Shown here piece by piece: positions 13,213 to 19,729 of a stretch of DNA of 19,729 bases. The notes beneath the pieces were generated by a model. It was not told where the DNA came from and did no database searches. It saw only the letters and a program-made list of their open reading frames with translations. A program made the position numbers and the translations under genes. Every line of letters begins with the position of its first letter. Positions within the stretch are counted from its first letter, which is position 1. This DNA comes from CAZYSK01 sp964649415 (GTDB taxonomy: Bacteria > Chloroflexota > Anaerolineae > B4-G1). The stretch lies in contig CAZYSK010000098.1 in assembly GCA_964649415.1 (NCBI GenBank), positions 1 through 19,729 on the forward strand, given 5' to 3'.

Positions 13213-14538
13213 TCACGGCGTGCCCAGGGCCACGTTCCGATAGTTGTTGTTCGAGTTCCAGGCGAACATCGCAGCCAGCGGGCTTCTGGTTCCCAGCAGC
13301 GTGCGCATCGCCTTCCAGGCTAACACGGGACGGGCATACATGCGCCGGTTGGACGCGTGCATCGCCTGCGCCAACGCATCGGCGGATATGTCCTGGGGCC
13401 GGTGGGTCACCTCGGTCATGTCGTAGCGATCCCAATCTCGCGGAAAATCGCCGTAGAGCAAGCGCCCTTCCTCCTGGAAGCGGCTGAACAGGTACGTCCC
13501 CGGCAGGGGCGTCAGGTAGGTCGTCTGCATGACGTCCACCCCGCTGCGGATCATGTAGCTGGCGCGGCGGCGCAGTCTCTCGGGCGTGTCGCCGTCCATC
13601 CCGAAGATGAAGGCCCCCAGGACGGCGATGCCCGCCCGGTGGATGCGGCGGAAGGCTTCCCTGTAACTCTCCACGCCGCGCTGGAGGTTGAGCCGCTTGT
13701 TGACCGTCGCCAGCGCGTCCACCTCCTCCGCCTCCAGCCCCAGGAAGACCATTTTGCAGCCCGCCCGTCCCGCCCAGTGGAGCACTTCCTCGTCGTCGGC
13801 GAAGTTGAGCGACGCCTGGCAGAACCACCACTTGTCCAGGCCACGCTCGACCATGCCCTTGAAGATCGCCAGCGCTTGGTCGCGGGAGCGCTCGCCGTAG
13901 CCGATGAGGTTGTCGTCCACGAAGAAGAGCAGCTTCTGCGGGATGGTCTCCAGCTCGTCGAGCACGTCCTGCGGCGGCCGGCGGCGATAGCGCCGCCCGT
14001 TGAAGGCCGTGACCGAGCAGAACTCGCAGTCCATGGGGCAGCCGCGCGAGGTCTGCACCGAGGCGAACATGTAGCCGGGGTGGAACAGGTCGCGGCGCGG
14101 GTGGGGCAGGTCGGCCAGCTCACCCCACGCGCCGGCGTAGACCCGCTGGAGCCGGCCCGCCTCCACGTCGGCCACCACCTGGGGCCAGGCCGCCTCCGCC
14201 TCCCCCACGACCACCGCGTCCACGAAGCGCAGCGCCTCGTCGGTGCACATCGAGGCGTGGATGCCGCCCATCACCACAGGCACGCCCCGCCCGCGATAGG
14301 CGGCGGCGATCTCGTAGGCCCGGTTGGCCGAGGCGGTGAAGGCCGTGATCCCCACCAGGTCAGCCTCCCGGTAGGCGAAGGGCGTCCAGTTCTCGTCCAC
14401 CAGTTCCACGTCCCAGCGCGCCGGCGTCAGCGCGGCGACGATGCCCAGCCCCAGCGGCGGGAAGCGCGAGCTTTCGTTGACCGTCAAGCCCGTGCGCACC
14501 GGGTTGACCGGGTTGACCAGGACCAGCTTACGCGTCAT
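13213..14538 (-). CDS. B12-binding-type radical SAM protein
   Basis: A cobalamin-domain-type radical SAM enzyme of about 441 residues. The N-terminal half is a Rossmann-like B12-binding domain (KLVLVNPVNP, FPPLGLGIVAAL, VELVDEN, VGITAFTASANRAYEIA, VPVVMGGIHAS) without an obvious DxHxxG cobalamin-ligand motif. The radical SAM cluster is SRGCPMDCEFC (C167, C171, C174 from the chosen start), followed by the barrel (FFVDDNLIGYGERSR, FLGLEAEEVDAL). The C-terminal region (YLTPLPGTYLFSRFQEEGRL) resembles the extension common in this superfamily branch. Relatives act on lipids, tetrapyrroles and antibiotics; the substrate here is unknown. ATG at 14538 is preferred because the domain starts right after it; ATG 14565 and TTG 14577 are alternatives, none with a strong ribosome-binding site. 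It follows the marR gene by 24-63 bp and is probably co-transcribed with it. Confidence 0.9.
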   Translation of the reverse strand: MTRKLVLVNPVNPVRTGLTVNESSRFPPLGLGIVAALTPARWDVELVDENWTPFAYREADLVGITAFTASANRAYEIAAAYRGRGVPVVMGGIHASMCTDEALRFVDAVVVGEAEAAWPQVVADVEAGRLQRVYAGAWGELADLPHPRRDLFHPGYMFASVQTSRGCPMDCEFCSVTAFNGRRYRRRPPQDVLDELETIPQKLLFFVDDNLIGYGERSRDQALAIFKGMVERGLDKWWFCQASLNFADDEEVLHWAGRAGCKMVFLGLEAEEVDALATVNKRLNLQRGVESYREAFRRIHRAGIAVLGAFIFGMDGDTPERLRRRASYMIRSGVDVMQTTYLTPLPGTYLFSRFQEEGRLLYGDFPRDWDRYDMTEVTHRPQDISADALAQAMHASNRRMYARPVLAWKAMRTLLGTRSPLAAMFAWNSNNNYRNVALGTP

Positions 14539-14601
14539 CTTGCTATTGTTGTTCTTACCAATCATTGTAATATCCAATCATCAGGCAAAAAAGAGAACGC
14601 C

Positions 14602-15084
14602 CTACTGCCAATCGAAGCCCAGGCTGTGAGAGGCTTTGAGCACCAGCCGGTGCAACTCGCGCTGCTCGTCCACGCTCAGCGCCGCGAGGAACTCACGCGT
14701 GTAATCCGCCGCGATCGCGACCACCTCTCCGGCGGCCGTCTGTCCCGGCTCGGTGAGCGTCAGCCACCAGTTGCGCCGGTCATCGCTGTCCTGCTCCCGC
14801 CGGACCAGGCCTTTCTCCGCCAGGCGCTGGACGTACACGGAGATGGTGCCGGGGTTGATGTCCATAATGCGCGAAAGCTGCGCCGCGTTGAGGGGCGCGA
14901 ACTGGCGCAGGACCATGAGCACCGAGCAGTCGGAGAGCGCCAGGTCGAGCACGTTGCGCTCCGCCTCACCGGCCATGCGCGTCTCATACGCGTGCGTCAG
15001 GCTAAAGAGCGCCTGGTTGATCTGCAGGTATTCCTTGTCCGAAAGGTCGCCTGAAAGGTCATCTGACGTGGTCAAGGAGGACAT
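14602..15084 (-). CDS. MarR-family transcriptional regulator
   Basis: A 160-residue winged-helix regulator. The N-terminal helix is followed by the DNA-binding part: LSDCSVLMVLRQFAPLNAAQLSRIMD, then INPGTISVYVQRLAEKGLVRREQD (recognition helix) and the wing SDDRRNWWLTLTEPGQ. The C-terminal helices complete the dimer interface. MarR proteins typically repress their own and neighbouring genes and are released by small ligands. A strong promoter with an operator-like dyad lies directly upstream (15101-15150), which supports autoregulation. The permease gene ends 96 bp upstream in the same direction, and the radical SAM gene follows downstream. The start codon at 15084 is preceded by GGAG at short distance. 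Ligand and target genes cannot be told from the sequence. Confidence 0.93.
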   Translation of the reverse strand: MSSLTTSDDLSGDLSDKEYLQINQALFSLTHAYETRMAGEAERNVLDLALSDCSVLMVLRQFAPLNAAQLSRIMDINPGTISVYVQRLAEKGLVRREQDSDDRRNWWLTLTEPGQTAAGEVVAIAADYTREFLAALSVDEQRELHRLVLKASHSLGFDWQ

Positions 15085-15100
15085 ATCTCCATCTTGAATA

Positions 15101-15127
15101 GTTGTTTAGTCCAACGATTTGATTATA
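15101..15127. promoter_or_regulatory. Operator-like dyad at the marR promoter
   Basis: GTTG-N7-CAAC (15101-15115) lies just downstream of the -10 element. The wider dyad GTTGTTTA ... TATACAAC spans into the -10 element. Dyads of this kind around the start of transcription are usual for MarR autorepression; binding is inferred. Confidence 0.5.
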
Positions 15128-15150
15128 CAACCAATTGGCGGAAACGTCAA
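15122..15150 (-). promoter_or_regulatory. Sigma70-type promoter of marR
   Basis: On the minus strand TTGACG (15145-15150) and perfect TATAAT (15122-15127) are 17 bp apart, about 40 bp before the marR start codon. It lies between the permease stop and marR, so marR has its own start of transcription. Confidence 0.82.
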
Positions 15151-15180
15151 GCCGGACAAGGCCATGTCCTATGCCTCTTC

Positions 15181-17562
15181 TCACTCGTACGCCAGCGCCT
15201 CGCGCACGCTGATGCGCGCGGCGCGCCGGGCCGGCAGGAGGCTCGCCACGGCAGAGACGACCACCGCCAGTGCCAGCCAGAGCCAGACGCCCGCGAAGGA
15301 GAACACGTACTCGATCCACACATCCATGAAGGCCATCCCCACGCCACCGCTGAGGAGTTTGCCGACCGGGAAGGACAGCAGCGCCCCCAGGACCCAGCTA
15401 AACGCGCCGATGAGCATGCCCTCGACGACGATGATGCCCCACAGCGCGCCGTTGGACGCGCCGATGGCCCGCAGGACGCCGATCTCGCGCGTGCGCTCCA
15501 GCACGTTCAGGCTCATCGTCGCCGCCAGCCCCAACCCGCCGACGACGGCCAGCATCATCGCCACGATCAGGAGCAGGTACGTGACCAGGTTAACCTGATT
15601 CACGTTCGCGAACACGCTGTCGTGAATCGTCTCCGCCGCGTACACGGGCAGGCCGGAGCGCTCGTACTGCTCCTCCAACGCGCGGGCGATCGACTCCTGG
15701 GCCAGCGGGTTGTCCGCGTCCTCGATCTGGAAGACGGCGCGGCAGGCGCGGCCGGTCTGCCCCGCGGCGTCCGCCAGCGCAGGGGAGTTGGCATACGCCA
15801 TGTCGCCCGTCATCAGTACGACTCCGACGATCTCCCAGTCCGACTCGCGCTCCTCGATCTCGACGCGCACCTCGTCGCCCAGGGCCAGGCCCGGGATCTG
15901 GCGCAGCATCTCGCTGGAGACGACGAGCGCGCGCTCATCCTCAGGCACCAGCCAGCGCCCCTCCAGGATCTTGGGCACGACGGTCTCCTGATCCGGTGGC
16001 AGGCCGTAGATGGGGAAGCTCGCACCCATCTGCTCATCCGGGAGGACCTGCGTGGCGTCCACGGCCACCCAGCTCTCCACCCGCGTGATGCCCGGCACGC
16101 GCGCCGCCACAGCCTCGATGCGCTGGGGCCGGACCGGCTCCTTGAACAGCACGTGCACCTCGTAGCTGAACAAGCTGAAGATGTCGTCGAACAGCCCTAG
16201 CATGGACTGCTGCGTGCTAAAGACGCCGATGAAGATCGCGCCCGCCAGCGACAACGCGCCCAAGGTGAGCGCCAGCCGCCCCTTGCGCCGGAAGGTATTC
16301 CGCAGTGAGAGCATCAGCGGACGTGGCAGGCCATGCACGTGGACCATGAGCCGGTCGAACAGGCCAATGCGCACGCCGCCGATGCCGTAGTCGCTTATGG
16401 CCTCGCGCACCGTCATGCGCGTCCCGGCGCAGATGGGGATCAGGGCCGCCACGGCAGGGACGCCCAGCGCCATGGCCACCTGCAAGCCCACCACCCACGG
16501 CACCAGGCCATAGCTAACGATGTCGTAGTTCATCACGTTGCCGCCGTAGTCGGCAAAGAAGCGTCCGGACAACAGGCTCAGCGGCACGGCGATGAGCAGC
16601 GCCAGCCCACCGTACATGAACACGGTGGACAGGTAGATGCCCATCACCTGGGAGCGGCGCGCGCCGACGGCCTTCATCACGCCGATCTGGCGCGTCTCCT
16701 GGGCCAGCAGGGCCATGGTCGTGTTCACCACCAGGAACCCGCTGAGCAGCAGGGAAAGTGCGCCTACCGAGCTCAGCACCATCATCAGCGCCGAGAAGAA
16801 GTCGTAGGCCCAGTGCTTGCCTGGCCGGGTCAGGTAGTCGTCGTAGTCGGTCACCTTGTACCCGCATCGCTCCAGCCGGTCAATCGCCCGGTTTCGCACC
16901 CGCTCCAGGTGGGCCGGGTCGCTCGCGTCGTGCGCAACGGTGACGTAGAGCCGGTTGTACTTGGGGATCACGCCCAACCACTCCAGCGTGTCCAGGGTGA
17001 CGAAGCCCCGCGCCCAGCGGCTGATGTACGATGAGAGATCGTTGAACTCGTGCACAAAGCCCGTCACCGGCAGCCGCTTCTGCGTGCCGCTGGGCATCTC
17101 GACGAGGAGCACATCGCCCGCCGCCACGTCGAAGAGCACAGGCGTCGAGCGCTCCAGCAGCATCTCGCGCCGCCCCGGCGGCCAGTCGCCGCTCTCCGGC
17201 CTGACGACGCCGATACGGGAGTCGTCGTAGTCGTGGAGAGCCGTCAGCTCCAGGTTGACCCAACCGTCGCCGGCCTGCACGCGGGCGTTGAGCACGCTGC
17301 GCGGCTCGACGTCGGCCACCTCCGGCATGTCGCGCACGATGGAGAGCACGTCCTCATCGAAGGGCTCCAGGTACAGCAGGATGTTGGGCGGGACGTTGCG
17401 CCAGTAGCCCGCGTACATGTCGACCATGCTCGCCTCCCGGGCCGTGAGGACCGTCCCGAAGGTGGCCACGCCGACGGCGATGGCGAGCACGACCAGCACA
17501 CTGCGCGCCTTGTGCCGCCAGACGTCCCGCAGCACCTTGTTCCAGCGTAGTCTCGACAACAT
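15181..17562 (-). CDS. ABC transporter permease, FtsX/MacB type (two-unit)
   Basis: A 793-residue membrane protein built from two FtsX-type units. Each has one N-terminal membrane helix (residues about 20-40, SVLVVLAIAVGVATFGTVL; and about 425-450, LALTLGALSLAGAIFIGVF), a large extracytoplasmic domain and three further helices. Each unit also carries the signature around QIGVMKAVGARRSQVMGIY and REIGVLRAIGASNGALWGII that contacts the ATPase. The protein ends ARRAARISVREALAYE, the standard coupling-helix tail. Such permeases work mechanically with a MacB/LolD-type ATPase in lipoprotein, peptide or drug export or in envelope remodelling. No ATPase gene lies within the window, which is unusual. 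The start at 17562 lies 62 bp after the preceding gene's stop, consistent with one operon. The substrate is unknown. Confidence 0.92.
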   Translation of the reverse strand: MLSRLRWNKVLRDVWRHKARSVLVVLAIAVGVATFGTVLTAREASMVDMYAGYWRNVPPNILLYLEPFDEDVLSIVRDMPEVADVEPRSVLNARVQAGDGWVNLELTALHDYDDSRIGVVRPESGDWPPGRREMLLERSTPVLFDVAAGDVLLVEMPSGTQKRLPVTGFVHEFNDLSSYISRWARGFVTLDTLEWLGVIPKYNRLYVTVAHDASDPAHLERVRNRAIDRLERCGYKVTDYDDYLTRPGKHWAYDFFSALMMVLSSVGALSLLLSGFLVVNTTMALLAQETRQIGVMKAVGARRSQVMGIYLSTVFMYGGLALLIAVPLSLLSGRFFADYGGNVMNYDIVSYGLVPWVVGLQVAMALGVPAVAALIPICAGTRMTVREAISDYGIGGVRIGLFDRLMVHVHGLPRPLMLSLRNTFRRKGRLALTLGALSLAGAIFIGVFSTQQSMLGLFDDIFSLFSYEVHVLFKEPVRPQRIEAVAARVPGITRVESWVAVDATQVLPDEQMGASFPIYGLPPDQETVVPKILEGRWLVPEDERALVVSSEMLRQIPGLALGDEVRVEIEERESDWEIVGVVLMTGDMAYANSPALADAAGQTGRACRAVFQIEDADNPLAQESIARALEEQYERSGLPVYAAETIHDSVFANVNQVNLVTYLLLIVAMMLAVVGGLGLAATMSLNVLERTREIGVLRAIGASNGALWGIIVVEGMLIGAFSWVLGALLSFPVGKLLSGGVGMAFMDVWIEYVFSFAGVWLWLALAVVVSAVASLLPARRAARISVREALAYE

Positions 17563-17624
17563 AGCTCGTCCGCCTGACCTCTCTTATCCCCTCTTCGCGC
17601 CGCTCCACGTGCCGCCGGCGCGAC

Positions 17625-18359
17625 CTACCCCACCTCACGCTGCGCCCGCCTGAAGAGCACGGCGAGCAGGCCCGTAGCAATGGGAAACTCGATGCACCAC
17701 AGAGCAAGCCCCAGGAATACCACCGTCACGTGGCCGAACGCATAGGCCACCACGCCGCCGATGCCTATGAAGCCGTTGGCCAGGAACAGCCAGCGCACCC
17801 ACCGCTCGACTCCCTCTCGACCGAAGAGCGGGGCAGCGACGAGCGTGGACAGGCTCATGAAGCCGTATGCCACCGCCTCCAGCGCGAAGAACAGGGAGCG
17901 CATGTTGGGCATCGCCCACAGCGCGAGCCCGTCCGTCACGCCGCCCAGGATGTTCTGCCGCACCACGGTCAGTTGGACGTAGTCAATGATCCAGATGATG
18001 GCCGCGTAGACGACGGAGAACGACAGCGCCGACAGGCTGAGGACCTTCCGCTCATCCGCGACGCAGCGGTGGACGGACGCCATCAGGACGACGAAGGCGG
18101 GCGCCAGCAGGAGCGGCGGCACAACCGGGATGACGTCGAGCGTGCGGAATGCCGCCGCATACGCCTCGATGCCCTGCCAATCCGCCACCGGAACCACCAG
18201 AGACGAAAGCACGGCCGTGATCACGAACGCGACGCTGAACACGGTCGCCAGGACCGCCGCCCAGAATCCGACCCGGTTCACCAACTGGTCGCCGGCATAC
18301 GCCTCCTGTCGCATCACCATTTGACTGACTCGACCGTGCCTCTGGACTGTTCCGAGCAT
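17625..18359 (-). CDS. Multi-pass membrane protein of unknown function
   Basis: A 244-residue protein with about six membrane helices (around residues 31-55, 75-95, 108-130, 150-172, 185-205 and 212-235), separated by short loops with few charges. The arrangement resembles uncharacterised small integral membrane proteins (DUF4386-like in general appearance), but I do not recognise a signature motif. The start at 18359 is preceded by GGAGGTG at about 10 bases, which favours it over the internal ATGs at 18320 and 18314. The gene lies 62 bp ahead of the large permease and may share its transcript, suggesting a membrane or export-linked role. Function is unassigned. Confidence 0.75.
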   Translation of the reverse strand: MLGTVQRHGRVSQMVMRQEAYAGDQLVNRVGFWAAVLATVFSVAFVITAVLSSLVVPVADWQGIEAYAAAFRTLDVIPVVPPLLLAPAFVVLMASVHRCVADERKVLSLSALSFSVVYAAIIWIIDYVQLTVVRQNILGGVTDGLALWAMPNMRSLFFALEAVAYGFMSLSTLVAAPLFGREGVERWVRWLFLANGFIGIGGVVAYAFGHVTVVFLGLALWCIEFPIATGLLAVLFRRAQREVG

Positions 18360-18376
18360 TTCGTCTTCACCTCCCT

Positions 18377-18395
18377 GGGCACGGAAACCGTGCCC
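18377..18395. repeat. Perfect 8-bp hairpin upstream of the membrane-protein gene
   Basis: GGGCACGG and CCGTGCCC pair perfectly around AAA, followed by CCTAC on the plus strand. It lies just ahead of the ribosome-binding site of the gene starting at 18359. Its GCCCCTAC tail is shared with the repeat in the fur leader, so it is probably a dispersed repeat. Confidence 0.7.
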
Positions 18396-18471
18396 CTACT
18401 ATGTGTGACATCTGTGGGTATCATGACACATTCCTACCCAACCTGCCTATCCACCAACCAGCAGCTACCCA

Positions 18472-19455
18472 TCAGCCGGTCATCCCCCTGGGCCGGAGGA
18501 GGCACGCGCGCCCTGCACTTGCTGCCGGCGGAGCGGTTTCGTAGCCGGCCTCCGAACGGTAGTAGAGATAGATGAAGCCGATCACGGCAGCCATCAGCAC
18601 GTGCCACACCGCGTGGCCCTGGAACCAACTGCCGGGCGAGCAGAGCACCCGGGTGACGTCCAGTATCCACATAGTACAGGCTCCAACCAGGCTGGCAAGC
18701 GCCCCGTACAGAAACGCCGCGTTGACCTTCGGACGGCGCGTCCTGCGCACGGCCCACTCGGAAGCCAGGGCCGCCACCATCAGGACGACGAAGATGTAGC
18801 GCCGCAGGACGGGCCACGCGATGGACACGTATCCCAGCGCGACGTTCGCCACCAGGTAGCTGGCGAGGAACGTCCTGTCGCTCAGGCGGCGCATGCGGGA
18901 CACGTTGTAGATCACCATGAAGGTGGTCATCAGGTACATGGAGATGACGTCAACGACCTGCCCGGCGAACGCGAGAGAACTGTGGTAGAACATGGAGCCG
19001 ATGCCGATGAGCACCGCGGCGGTTCCATACACGGCCGGGTAGACCAGCCGCGTCCGAATGAGGTTCGACGTGCCCCACCGGGCCGCCCGAGGCAGGTCGT
19101 GGCGGGCTATCGCAATGGCCAGCAGCCCGACGAAGACGAAGCCCAGGTTGGACCACGTGTTCACCGGCTGGCGGATCGCCCCGGCATGGATGGGCTCACA
19201 GAAGCAGTGCTCAGGCATACAGGTCGCGGGCCGCCACCCATCCCACGAGTAGTCCAGCAGCCTGGCGGCGGCCGGGTCCGCACCGCCGCGGCCCCCGGCA
19301 GTGCGGGGCGCGACCGCGGCCCCGCCCCCAAGCCGGGCGTCGGCAGCGGTAGCCGCGTGGTCCAGAGCCTCCGGGGTCGATCCGACGCACGCGGCCTGCT
19401 TGAGCAAGGCGGCAAGAACGAGCAGGCTGATCACCAATACGAGTTTGCGCTTCAT
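18472..19455 (-). CDS. Alkaline-ceramidase-like CREST membrane hydrolase
   Basis: A 327-residue integral membrane protein of the CREST/ceramidase superfamily, whose enzymes hydrolyse lipid amides with a zinc ion inside the membrane. The N-terminus has a signal-like hydrophobic segment (LVLVISLLVLAAL) and a Gly/Ala-rich stretch. The family signature then starts: CEPIHAGAIRQPVNTWSNLGF, then S154-x3-H158-x10-D169 in SMFYHSSLAFAGQVVD, and H281-x3-H285 in HAVWHVL. The spacings equal those of the Ser/His/Asp and His/His sites of human alkaline ceramidase 3. About seven membrane helices are visible. The start at 19455 (MKRKLVL) follows GGGAG and a hydrophobic signal. The frame is open back to 19527, but that part looks non-coding. 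The true substrate, ceramide or another amide lipid, is not shown. Confidence 0.87.
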   Translation of the reverse strand: MKRKLVLVISLLVLAALLKQAACVGSTPEALDHAATAADARLGGGAAVAPRTAGGRGGADPAAARLLDYSWDGWRPATCMPEHCFCEPIHAGAIRQPVNTWSNLGFVFVGLLAIAIARHDLPRAARWGTSNLIRTRLVYPAVYGTAAVLIGIGSMFYHSSLAFAGQVVDVISMYLMTTFMVIYNVSRMRRLSDRTFLASYLVANVALGYVSIAWPVLRRYIFVVLMVAALASEWAVRRTRRPKVNAAFLYGALASLVGACTMWILDVTRVLCSPGSWFQGHAVWHVLMAAVIGFIYLYYRSEAGYETAPPAASAGRACLLRPRGMTG

Positions 19456-19594
19456 CGTGTAACTCCCTGTTTCGGGCAAAGATGTGTCATAGCCGTGGCA
19501 CACACGACCGGCCACATCATCGCACACCCCCGAGCAAGATGCCTATCCACCGGCTAACAGGCTTCTATCAGGTTGCCGCTCTCGCAGCGACCCC

Positions 19595-19626
19595 GTTCGT
19601 AGTGAGGGCGGATGCAGGCATCCGCC
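19595..19626 (+). repeat. Dispersed repeat R1 (GTTCGTAGTGAGGGCGGATG)
   Basis: A 32-bp unit made of GTTCGTAGTGAGG and the hairpin GGCGGATGCAGGCATCCGCC. A second copy begins at 19698, and the reverse complement of its first 12 bases (CTCACTACGAAC) lies between them at 19672-19683. The hairpin core resembles the repeat within feoB. Confidence 0.88.
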
Positions 19627-19671
19627 ACGTCCGCCGGAGTGCCGTCGGACGCTACTCCGCGGACTCCGTAG

Positions 19672-19683
19672 CTCACTACGAAC
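19672..19683 (-). repeat. Inverted partial copy between R1 and R2
   Basis: CTCACTACGAAC is the reverse complement of the first 12 bases of R1 and R2, so R1 together with this segment forms a larger inverted repeat of about 90 bp. Confidence 0.8.
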
Positions 19684-19697
19684 GCCGATCGTTCCCT

Positions 19698-19729
19698 GTT
19701 CGTAGTGAGGGCGGATGCAGACATCCGTC
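19698..19729 (+). repeat. Dispersed repeat R2, running to the window edge
   Basis: The same unit as R1, with two base changes in the hairpin core (CGGATGCAGACATCCG). It reaches the right edge, so its full extent is unknown. The stretch 19456-19729 holds only these repeats and the leader of the ceramidase-like gene. Confidence 0.88.

Noticed and set aside
13357..15054. A 565-codon plus-strand reading frame
   Set aside because: It is antisense to the radical SAM and marR genes, both with clear motifs and promoters. The translated composition (His, Arg, Ala, Val) shows no family character.
15094..16200. A 368-codon plus-strand frame opposite the permease
   Set aside because: The minus strand here encodes a clear FtsX-type permease; the plus frame is a composition artefact.

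Overview
This is a high-GC bacterial window, most likely a chromosomal segment of a Chloroflexota (Anaerolineae-like) bacterium or a similar environmental lineage. The assignment is inferred from the style of the genes (MerR and other proteins with GyrI-like domains, paired radical SAM enzymes, a lipoprotein xylanase with a Thr/Pro linker, a CREST hydrolase) and from many short intergenic hairpin repeats. No rRNA or tRNA is present to fix the taxonomy. Almost all genes lie on the minus strand. The main exception is a plus-strand block at about 5.25-11.0 kb holding an insertion sequence, a helicase remnant, a two-gene cassette and a xylanase. LAYOUT: (1) 1-1800, minus strand: an iron operon fur-feoA-feoB, with feoB running off the left edge. 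A strong promoter overlaps a good Fur box, so the operon is probably iron-repressed and autoregulated. (2) 1900-5035, minus strand: a radical SAM/helix-hairpin-helix protein of the putative DNA modification/repair type, 3-methyladenine DNA glycosylase I (tag) flanked by two copies of a perfect hairpin repeat, and a protein joining a GyrI-like ligand-binding domain to a cysteine-bearing domain. (3) 5251-6553: an insertion sequence with imperfect terminal inverted repeats whose transposase is split by an in-frame amber codon. Its right end abuts a UvrD/Rep-like helicase that has lost its N-terminus, including the Walker A region. (4) 7569-9295: a promoter followed by tcmP (three-Cys-motif partner, methyltransferase-like) and a DUF5131/Gp37-Gp68 three-Cys-motif protein, two nucleotides apart. 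This is the most system-like part of the window: a known but functionally obscure pair beside a decapitated helicase and an IS. (5) 9296-9803: gene-poor, with a 24-bp tandem repeat. (6) 9804-11012: a secreted lipoprotein GH10 xylanase. (7) 11046-12990, minus strand: an AlkD-like DNA glycosylase and a MerR regulator with a GyrI-like effector domain. The regulator's own promoter has the 19-bp spacer with dyad typical of MerR operators. (8) 13213-19455, minus strand: a B12-binding-type radical SAM protein, a MarR regulator with a strong promoter and operator-like dyad, a large FtsX/MacB-type ABC permease, a multi-pass membrane protein, and an alkaline-ceramidase-like CREST membrane hydrolase. (9) The right edge carries dispersed repeats whose hairpin core resembles the 18-bp tandem repeat inside feoB at the left edge. 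HOW THE PARTS RELATE: three separate genes concern DNA damage (radical SAM/HhH, tag, alkD), but they are not one operon. Two GyrI-like ligand-binding proteins suggest small-molecule sensing. The MarR, permease and membrane-protein block may be a drug or lipid export and envelope locus. The repeats mostly sit just beyond gene ends, where they may act as transcript-end or mRNA-stability hairpins.
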